Shown piece after piece: positions 56,668 through 64,000 of a stretch of 64,000 bases of DNA. A program made the position numbers and the translations under genes. The notes below the pieces were generated by a model, which was not told the DNA's origin, did no database searches, and saw only the letters and a program-made list of their open reading frames with translations. Every line of letters starts with the position of its first letter. Within the stretch, counting starts at the first letter, position 1. Source of the stretch: Lycium barbarum (taxonomy: Eukaryota > Streptophyta > Magnoliopsida > Solanales > Solanaceae); contig NC_083339.1 of NCBI RefSeq assembly GCF_019175385.1, positions 28,611,637-28,675,636 on the forward strand, read 5' to 3'.

Positions 56668-59597
56668 TGTCACGACCCAATTCGCGAGTCGTGGTGGCAC
56701 CTACACTATCCCTCCGAGTAGGCGAACCACATTACTAATAACAAGTTAAATAAGCAGAAAAATTAAATAAGAATAAGTTATCAAGTCTTAAATGCTTATC
56801 ATAATTAGAAATGTCACGACAACCCCAAAATCTGGTCAAAGGGTACAAGAGCGCTAACATAGTACGGAATAGAAGTCTGAAAATACCCGAAGGCTACATA
56901 TTGTCTGTAGAATACAAGAACCGAAATAAATAGAGGAGGTCCTTAAGGGGCCACGGATGACCAAGTAGCTCACCCTGAATGACTGAAGATGTCACCCTCG
57001 CGTATCAGCCACGGGGTGTAGAACTGGAACCTGGATCGTACTCTGCACTCAACAAAAGTGCAGCAAGAGTAGTATCGGTACAACACTTGTACCGGTAAGC
57101 ATCATAGGCCGACAATGATTAGATAACGCATGAAGAAGTTGAAACCAACAAGTAGCATATAGAGCAAACAGGTATGGTCACGTATCATATACAAATAATG
57201 TATAAAGGAATCATGAAATCAACCAAGACAGATATAATTCACCAAATGATCAGTCAAATATAAGAGTGGATGAATGCAATGCAATGCAATACAATAATCA
57301 CCTCTCTCACTCCACTCTCGTACACACATGCTAAGGGCAGTGCCTCAAAGCCATGACCCATGGGGGACCCGCGAAGTCCATGTACCACTCGTGCTCTCCG
57401 GCAGAAACCTCGGAGGCTTTTAATCACTCTCAATCTCCGGCAAAGACCTCGGAGTCTCTCAATCAGTCACCTCACCAATCATCACAACAATAATATGGAA
57501 AGCATGCCATGCATGATATCAGTCTCAACAATATCACCAATATAAATCAACAAGTACAAGTCATATTACTGTCCACTGTTCAATTATCAATATTACCATT
57601 CTTTTTCATGCGATGAGTGAACTAGTATGTGACAGAGATACAAACAAGTGATTATCACAGAAATAACACATTTGGCGACAAGCACACATAACAGCTGACA
57701 AACCAACCTAATTAGAATTCACCTCCACTTCATGCCCGAAGGCCTATCATGCTATCCCCGTCACTTTCTACAACTACATGCGATTCTCTAATCAGAGTCT
57801 AACTAAAGTAGACCGTAACCTACCTCAATGCCGAACGAGTGCCACGAACAATCAAACTAATGCCTTCCCTTTGCGTAGAGCCTCTGAACGATTAAAATCT
57901 ATAAGATATGCGATCTACGTTAGAATACGAATCTACGAGCACCCATATTGCTATATTTATATTCGAAACCCAGAAACGCACCCCAAAAAGTGGCATTGGG
58001 CCCACAAGGGCAAGATTGTAATTTTATTGAAAACTGGCATACAATAGCCCAAACTTATGATTCTCAACAATCATCGAAATCCGATCACGAATCGACGTTC
58101 AATTCCACATTTTACTTGAAAACTCGTTTCCATGGAAAACCCACCAATTTCTATATACCATTATTTTATTGAATTTTTTTGAAATATCAAGAATATGAAA
58201 TATAATGGACAATAATAAATAAAATAAAAAATCTGATCCAAACACACAATATAGATGAAAGCATTCACAGATTAAGACAAAAACATAATTTAATATATTT
58301 GAACAAGGGCTTCCATTATGTACATAGTACCAAAACTTTTGCATACTTAATGAAGAAAAAGATTGTTAAATAGACCTCAAGCAATTGCCAAAAACATCTT
58401 CGTCAACTGAGGAAAAGCTCAACAAGCAGTAGCTCAACATTATAAAGTCATTAAAATCGTCCAGTCATTAAAATAGTGACTCTAGACCATGATGCATTCA
58501 TGAGACAGATCAAAGGAAACATGCACCAAAAAAAAAAAAGAATTCTAACGTACATATATATCATCCAAGAAATCCAACATCAATACTTAGTTATATTTCA
58601 CATGATATTAAACAATTTAAATATATAGTATGAACTAAACTCAAGTAAAAGAAATGGATCCATAATCATTACTAATACCATCTCTGACATGAACACTATA
58701 ATCTTAATCACTAAACACATAGAGGATTAATTATATTACACCAAGAATCAATAATTGGAAGAAATCCTTACTTGCACAGTTGAGTTCCTAGAATTCTTTT
58801 TGGAATGTTTTTGCTCTTCCTCTTGATATTTCTGGTGTTGTTCAAGTTAAAGTAATTTGTGTCCACTTCCAATAATGAATCGAATGGAGCAAGATCCGTA
58901 ATAAGATCTTGGACATGGGTGGTGTCTTGATAATTTAGAAAAGAAGAAGAATTGGTGTTTGTTGGCAGTTAAAGGAGCTGGAGGTTATCATTATCATTGC
59001 CTTGTTGAAAAGGAAACATGAAATTATCCCTCTGTACTTCCACTAATTAATATGTTTTCAACTTAATAATAAGTACATGCACTAACTAATTGTGACTTTC
59101 CTTTATCTTCATCATTAATACCTACCTACCTAACAAATTTATTACTCCCTCCGTAAGTCCAAATAGTAGATTGGCCCACTTCTTTTACCTTTTATTTAAT
59201 AACCAACCAATGCATTTTAGTCCACCAATCCATTAGCATATTAGCCAAATAAAATAAAATAAAATAAATACTCTCTCCTCATGCCTTATATATATATGTG
59301 TAAATAATATTCCCCTTAATTTCTACAATTTACTTATCCACTTAACCACCTGTAGAAATATAGTCCTTCCGCCAAATATTTTAATTTCCAACTTAGATCT
59401 TATATGTGTGAAACTCATATTCCTATAAATAAACTATTCACACATATTAAATAAAAAGATATTTAAAAAAAAATATCCGCCAATTAAATCGCCATGCCAC
59501 CAAATTCCCGCAAATTAAGAATACCCTTTAAACTACGAAAAAGGTATTTTAGCGAAAACTAGTTCACAGGTTCTAAACGACCAAACGGGTCGTTACA
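56668..59597 (-). repeat. solo LTR (2930 bp) of a gypsy family, inserted in LINE ORF2
   Basis: Plus-strand ends are TGTCACGACCCAATTCGCG and AACGGGTCGTTACA. The perfect 5-bp TSD tgctt lies at 56663-56667 and 59598-59602. Landmarks such as ccctttgcgtagagcctctg (57867-57886) match those in the LTRs of the 37.5-46.9 kb element, so it is a related family in the same (minus) orientation. No internal region is present: the element was lost by LTR-LTR recombination. An actccctccg motif near 59150 may be a MITE fragment inside it. Reading frames within it are not genes. Confidence 0.9.
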
Positions 59598-61124
59598 TGC
59601 TTTGCCTCAATAAGAAAGGAATTTGGATTGCCAACCCTGAAGTCTATTAGAGATTTTTGTAACTAGACTATTGAAGTAGATCACTCTTTTCCTCCCAAAA
59701 TAAATAGGGCATCCCAAATAAGTCATAGGAAAAGGGCAATGTGAAAAAACAGTGATTCTCTTGATCTCATTGATTCTGGGATCATCATTCTTGAAAGACA
59801 CATAGAAGCCAGACTTGTGCTTATTCACAAGTTGTCCAAAGACCCTTTCATATTGATTGAGTTTGGACATAAGTAACTCCAAAGAAGTTGGATCACAGGA
59901 AGAATATTGAATTGTGTCATCTGCATAGCACAAATGGTTGATTTTTGGCCCATTGCCCATAACTCTAAGTGAAATAGGGAATGAAATTAGTATTCATCAA
60001 AATGTTCATAAGCTTGGATAGAAGTTCTGCCCCAATGACAAATAAAGATGGGGATAGTGGATCTCCTTGCTTGATACCTCTGCTGGACTTGAAAAAAACA
60101 TGTCTAACCCCATTAATATTAACAGAATACCACACATTGGTCATTAATCTCCAAACCATACCAATCCAAAATTCTGAGAATCCAAGTTGTCTAATGACTT
60201 TATCAAGGAATTCCCATGAGACTCTGTCATAAGCCTTAGCCATGTCTAGTTTAAGCACAACATTCCCATGTTCAGTGGTTTTATTGATGTTATGGACCAT
60301 GTCTTGAGTCAGCATAATATTTTATGTAATTGATCTACCTTTTAAGAAACATGTTTGGTTAGGGGTAATCAACTTGTGCATCAATGGACTCAATCTTTGA
60401 TTCACCTGGGCTTTGAGATGATCTTGCAAGAGAAATTGCTAAGACTGATTGGTCTCAGTTCAGTGAAAGTTTGAGGATTAGCAACTTTGGGGATCATAAC
60501 AAGACATGTATGTGTGAATGCCCTTGGAATTGGGGTACCTGCAAAAAAATCAAGAATCATTAGTAATAGATCATTTTTAATAGTTTCCCAACAGGCTTGA
60601 TAGAATTTCCCAGAAACTCCATCAGGCCATCAGGACCTGGTGAACTCTAGGAACTCATAGAAAAAACAATGTCCTTTACTTCTTGTAAAGAAGGAGGATC
60701 AGATAACATTTTATTATCACAGTGAGTAATAAGTTTAGGAAGACAATTCACAATGGAAAAATCAATATCATCATTTTCCTTAGTAAATTGTTTTTGAAAA
60801 GGTATCCTTCAATAGCTATAAGGTCATCTCCTTCAATCCAATCTCCGCCATCATTCTTAATTTTGTCCAAGCTATAAGGTCATCTTCTTTCTTCCATTTA
60901 TTCATTAATGACTTGAAAAATTTGGAGTTCACTTCACCTTCAACAAACCATTTTATCCCAGATTTTTGCTTCCAAAAGGATTTTTCTTTTTTATAGGCCC
61001 TGATAAGTATGGCATTGGCATGATTCAGAGATGCTCTATTGATTTTAGAAGTATCAGCTATCATAACATTTTCAAGATCAACCTTGTTCTCCAACTCTTT
61101 TATAGTATCAAAAATGGTGCCCAC
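59598..61124 (-). pseudogene. LINE ORF2, N-terminal part: reverse transcriptase
   Basis: From 61124: a linker with SFWKQKSGIKWFVEGEVNSK (about 60985-60925). Broken frames with SSGPDG-like and PRAFTHTCLVMIPKVANPQT-like motifs follow around 60650-60480. RT proper is in two open stretches: GNVVLKLDMAKAYDRVSWEF (about 60265-60205) and SSRGIKQGDPLSPSLFVIGA (about 60095-60035), then HLCYADDTIQYSS with the catalytic YADD (about 59935-59895) and MTYLGCPIYFGRKR. The solo LTR cuts in right after LQGWQSKFLSY. Catalytic residues are intact, but stops and frameshifts prevent expression. Confidence 0.87.
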
Positions 61125-61135
61125 AAATGATTTGT

Positions 61136-61829
61136 TAACTTAATTGTGCTACAATGTACGTCAATGGGAGATAGTCTATGCTATTTATATTTTAATTTTA
61201 ATTTTTTTTAATTATAACCTAAAGTTAGTCGGGTAGGGGAAAAGTTAATTTCGAAAAATGTGGCATTCAATACAGACGGACATTCCTTCGGCCAATCCTT
61301 ACTATTTACTACTAACCATCTCTACCATCATAACTAGCGCTACCGCCAACTACCATCAACACCATCGTCAACCACCGCACAATTTTCGGCCACCACCATC
61401 AACACCGCATTTGCTAACATCAACCAACTCCATCATCACAAGCACCACCACAACTACCAACCACTTCCACAATCAGAACTATCACCACCACCACTACAAA
61501 GCATCTCCACTATCACTAGCGAACGTAAATTTTTTATTTTTATTATCAATAAGTATTTTTATTTTATTAAATTTATTTTCTAATAGTTAGTTTTTTTTAT
61601 TTGAATTGTATATTTATTATGTTTAAATAAATACATTATGCACATTCAGATGTTTAAAAACAAACCCTCTTAATTATTCAGATGTGCAATATCATATAAT
61701 ATAATATTAAAAGCGAGAAACTCCTATCTTCAAAGTTGGATTACCATCTTACCCTGTAGTAAACCAAAATGTAATAATATCCCAAAAATGTTGATGGATA
61801 TATATATCCTTTTAAAATATAAAAACCAC

Positions 61830-61873
<44 letters not shown>

Positions 61874-61986
61874 CATAACAGTAAATGCATTTATACCAAA
61901 TAACTCATCTTAATATTCCCCGTAGTCTTCCACTTTCCAGTCATTATAACTCTTCCGTTACCCTTTCTCATTAGAAAGTTAATAGT
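61136..61986. other. low-complexity sequence, no gene
   Basis: Contains a CCA/CAA-rich stretch (about 61300-61510) that reads on the plus strand as a His/Thr/Asn/Pro-rich 110-codon frame. This is simple-sequence DNA, not a protein I can support. The block ending ataatataatattaaaagcg near 61696-61716 looks like another Helitron-type 5' end, but is too weak to call. Confidence 0.5.
61830..61873. repeat. (TAA)n microsatellite
   Basis: About 14 units of TAA in an otherwise AT-rich region. Confidence 0.93.
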
Positions 61987-62241
61987 CCCTTCATTTCATA
62001 ATAAGTGATTTTTTAAGCTTATGCACACCTCTTAAGAAATTGTTCACTCCTAGATAAGTAGGAGTTTTTTTATTAACTTACCCCTAATCAATTTTTATTA
62101 CTTTCTAGAAAAAGAAAAGGTAGTTTGTGAATCTTGACTATTTAAATAAGGATAATTTTGGAAGAATCTGCCCAAAGTCTTATTGAAATCCTAAAGCATC
62201 ACTTATTTTGGAATAAATTAAAATGCCTAAAACACCACTTA
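61987..62241. mobile_element. MITE truncated by a Helitron insertion
   Basis: The left part cccttcatttcataataagtg has an inverted counterpart, cacttattttggaataaatt, near 62198-62217. The right terminal part is cut at ccactta|tctatata, where the Helitron 5' end begins between A and T. The end of the MITE would resume beyond the Helitron's 3' end, outside the window. Confidence 0.6.
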
Positions 62242-62640
62242 TCTATATATAATATAAAGCTAGGCATAAACAAGGTGATGTGGCACTTCTCTATGGCCAC
62301 CATTCCTATTTATCTTTTTTCTCATATTTTTGGATTTTTTATACATAAATTATTAACTAAATGGCTTAAAAAAAGCCTCACATGATATATGTTGAACTAA
62401 AGCCCACGTATCTGTTTATCAATAATGTCATTTAATCATATCAGTTACATGTGTTCCTTTGTTTTCCAGAATTAAATAATATCATTTAATCACTAACCGT
62501 TTTGGTTTTGGTAAGTAAATATCCGAAAAAATAAGAACTAAGCATTTTGCTAATTCCAGCATCTTCAGCAACTTCCTTCTTCTTGGTGCAAATTTCAAGA
62601 AGAATTTAAGCTTTGCGGCATATAAGGCATGGGAAATGGG

Positions 62641-62796
62641 AATGGGATTGCTTTGAAGGATGAGAAGATGCCTACTCATTCAAGTTGTTTCAAGGATATC
62701 TATTTGTTTTATGAGTTGATGGATACGAAGCTTAATCATATGATTAAGTCGACGTTGCCTTTATCCAATGACCATTGCAAGTATTTTCTTTTTCAG
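62641..62796 (+). pseudogene. captured exon fragment of a group C-like plant MAP kinase
   Basis: The frame gives [36 protein letters not shown] and [14 protein letters not shown]. The YELMDTDL...[13 protein letters not shown] block belongs to the kinase hinge and alpha-D/alpha-E region of plant MAPKs. ALKDVMMP..R.SFKDVY is typical of group C (MPK1/2/7 type, from memory). The match ends at CAG|GTATTG (62796/62797), a good splice donor at the position where plant MAPK genes have an intron, so genomic DNA was captured. The catalytic loop, activation loop (TEY) and N-lobe are absent. The usual Asp after MDT is Lys. Confidence 0.82.
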
Positions 62797-63215
62797 GTAT
62801 TGGCTAGCTGGGAACTCATTTCTATTTGTTGGCTTCTTCTTTTCCCCTCATCATAGGTAAAATTCTTCATTTCTTCTTCAATATTTTTTTAGTAACAATG
62901 GTGTGATGTGTTTTTGTTAGTAGTAATTCGACAATATTATAACATTTTTAGTATGACGTGTTCAATTTGTTATGGCTGTTATTATAAATCCGAGAAATTT
63001 TATAAAGAGGCAAACTATTTTCTTATTTATGTTTCAAATTTATTGGAGACAATTTGATGTCTATTTTGCAGGGACATCGATAAATCAAATATTGAATCAT
63101 GATGAGTATTTATCTCAAACACGTCACGTAAATATTATTATTTGTATTTTGTGTGATATAATACACTTTTTTCCTTTTCCTCAAATGCTTGAACACTTCT
63201 ATAATAAAGGAATGA

Positions 63216-63280
<65 letters not shown>
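63216..63280. repeat. compound (GT)n(AT)n(GT)n microsatellite
   Basis: GT repeats at 63216-63230, AT at 63231-63250 and GT at 63251-63280. Confidence 0.93.
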
Positions 63281-63285
<5 letters not shown>

Positions 63286-63486
63286 CTGTTTTTATTTGTA
63301 ATTATAAGTTCAAAAATTTTGAAATTCATCGATGAGAACTTATTTCTTGCTAAGTGCAGAGAGTAATAGTGACAATAATGTTTTTTCCAATAAGTCATCC
63401 TTTTGATCCTTTTTTTCTCTCCTTTCAATTCACTTCTTTAAAATAATGGAGTAACTAATTCTCAATAGCGTCTTACAAACATTGTG

Positions 63487-63525
63487 CCCCCCCCCCCCCC
63501 CCCCCCCCCCCGTTTTTTTTTTTTT
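63487..63525. repeat. C25 - G - T13 homopolymer block
   Basis: 25 C, one G, then 13 T. The length is likely to be unreliable in the assembly. Confidence 0.9.
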
Positions 63526-64000
63526 GGTAATCTCTAACTGTTTTAAGGCTCCTATAATTTTATTATGTTATTAACATCATACAGATTTATTTCTACTTCA
63601 GCTGCATAATTGGTGATCAGAGTAACTAATTGAGATACAGAAGTAGTGATTTGCAATATACATATATCAAGACTTTTTTGTAAAAAATTATATAAATTAA
63701 TTACGTATGAATTGTCAAACATTATTATCCATTTTTGTCAAGCCATTGTTTTCTTATTTGAATGGAAATATCATATGCGATTGCCATGTCTTCTTTTTCC
63801 GTGATGTCATTTAATTAATTTTGGGTGTTATTGTTCTTATAAATAAACTTTTTATTCTTTTATACTTTTCGTTTTCAAAGGCTCTTGGTACTCTATATGT
63901 CTTGGAATAGTTTTAAATTAATAAAAAAATGCACGAGATACGAAATATATGTATTGTTCAGTTGCCTTATATATTGTCTTTAATTTGGTAATTAAGCATC

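Larger units (their letters stand above)
54620..61135 (-). mobile_element. 5'-truncated L1-type LINE with RNase H, split by a solo LTR
   Basis: The 3' end on the minus strand is a poly(A) tail (plus-strand T-run, 54620-54636). ORF2 reads leftwards from about 61124 with RT, a zinc-binding C-terminal region and a plant-type RNase H. The endonuclease domain and ORF1 are missing, as in a typical 5' truncation. The solo LTR at 56668-59597 interrupts it. I found no convincing TSD; the 5' end is approximate. Confidence 0.85.
62242..64000 (+). mobile_element. Helitron-like element, 5' part, carrying a MAP kinase exon
   Basis: It starts A|TCTATATATAATATAAAG, the same 5' terminus as at 49117, and the next about 150 bp are similar to 49117-49290. 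The join falls inside a MITE at an A-T step, as Helitrons require. No 3' terminus (hairpin plus CTRR) is seen before the window ends. Inside lie a captured MAPK exon, a compound microsatellite and a C25 run. Confidence 0.6.
62797..64000. other. no further exon or gene seen
   Basis: No continuation of the kinase (HRDLKP or TEY-type segments) is visible on the plus strand. Open stretches at 62972-63428 run through GT/AT microsatellites and are not supported. Confidence 0.6.

Noticed and set aside
59146..59290. Complete MITE inside the solo LTR starting at actccctccg
   Set aside because: A Stowaway-like start is visible, but no matching inverted end or TA duplication could be found.
61258..61590. 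110-codon His/Thr/Asn-rich protein
   Set aside because: Composed of CCA/CAA-type simple sequence with no motif and no gene context.
62629..62856. Start of a genuine MAP kinase gene
   Set aside because: Only one internal exon is recognisable, lacking the N-lobe, catalytic loop and activation loop, and it lies in a Helitron-like context.
62972..63428. Open frames on both strands near 63.2 kb
   Set aside because: They run through GT/AT microsatellites (Val-Cys and Thr-His repeats).

Overview
This is a 64 kb stretch of plant nuclear DNA made almost entirely of transposable elements. No intact host protein-coding gene is visible. The families suggest a eudicot, most likely Solanaceae: a TS-type SINE tail, LTRs of the TGTAACGACCC type, a Tat/Ogre-like giant gypsy element, an L1-type LINE with RNase H and solanaceous-looking MITEs. 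Coding regions are riddled with stops and frameshifts, many explicable by C-to-T change. This is what old, methylated heterochromatin looks like.

Layout. (1) 1-4399 is the 3' end of a chromodomain Ty3/gypsy element (+) with its 3' LTR, including a 125-base N gap inside a long inverted repeat. It interrupts a LINE ORF1 (4400-5583, minus). (2) The LINE's 5' end abuts a 5' LTR fragment (about 5584-6400) of a very large Tat-clade gypsy element (+). Its internal region (6401-18126) carries gag, protease, RT, two RNase H domains and integrase. Its 3' LTR starts at 18127 and ends only at 34606, because two insertions split it. (3) The first insertion is a non-autonomous LTR element at 19439-30049 with 3-4 kb LTRs and an antisense gene remnant. 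The second is a 1281-bp Pack-MULE-like element at 32337-33617, with 9-bp TSDs and a piece of a PPR gene. (4) 34607-37090 is unassigned. (5) 37091-48757 is a copia element (minus) whose gag is split by a second chromodomain gypsy element (37534-46907, minus) that has lost its integrase core. (6) 49117-53562 is Helitron-like DNA. It contains a 271-bp retroposon whose 5' half is a full-length 5S rRNA sequence and whose 3' half is a SINE tail, flanked by a perfect 16-bp TSD. (7) 53853-54100 is a Stowaway-like MITE. (8) 54620 to about 61135 is a 5'-truncated LINE (minus) whose ORF2 is split by a 2.93 kb solo LTR with a perfect 5-bp TSD. (9) 61136-64000 has simple repeats, a MITE cut by a Helitron 5' end, and inside that Helitron one exon of a group C-like MAP kinase gene.

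The parts do not work as a pathway; what links them is nesting and shared cis signals. The non-autonomous element at 19.4-30.0 kb and the gypsy element at 37.5-46.9 kb share LTR ends, an initiator-Met-type primer site and a nearly identical 3' end of the internal region, so the second family could have mobilised the first. Four classes here carry or derive from host sequence: the 5S-headed SINE, the PPR-bearing MULE, the MAPK-bearing Helitron and the element with an antisense ORF.
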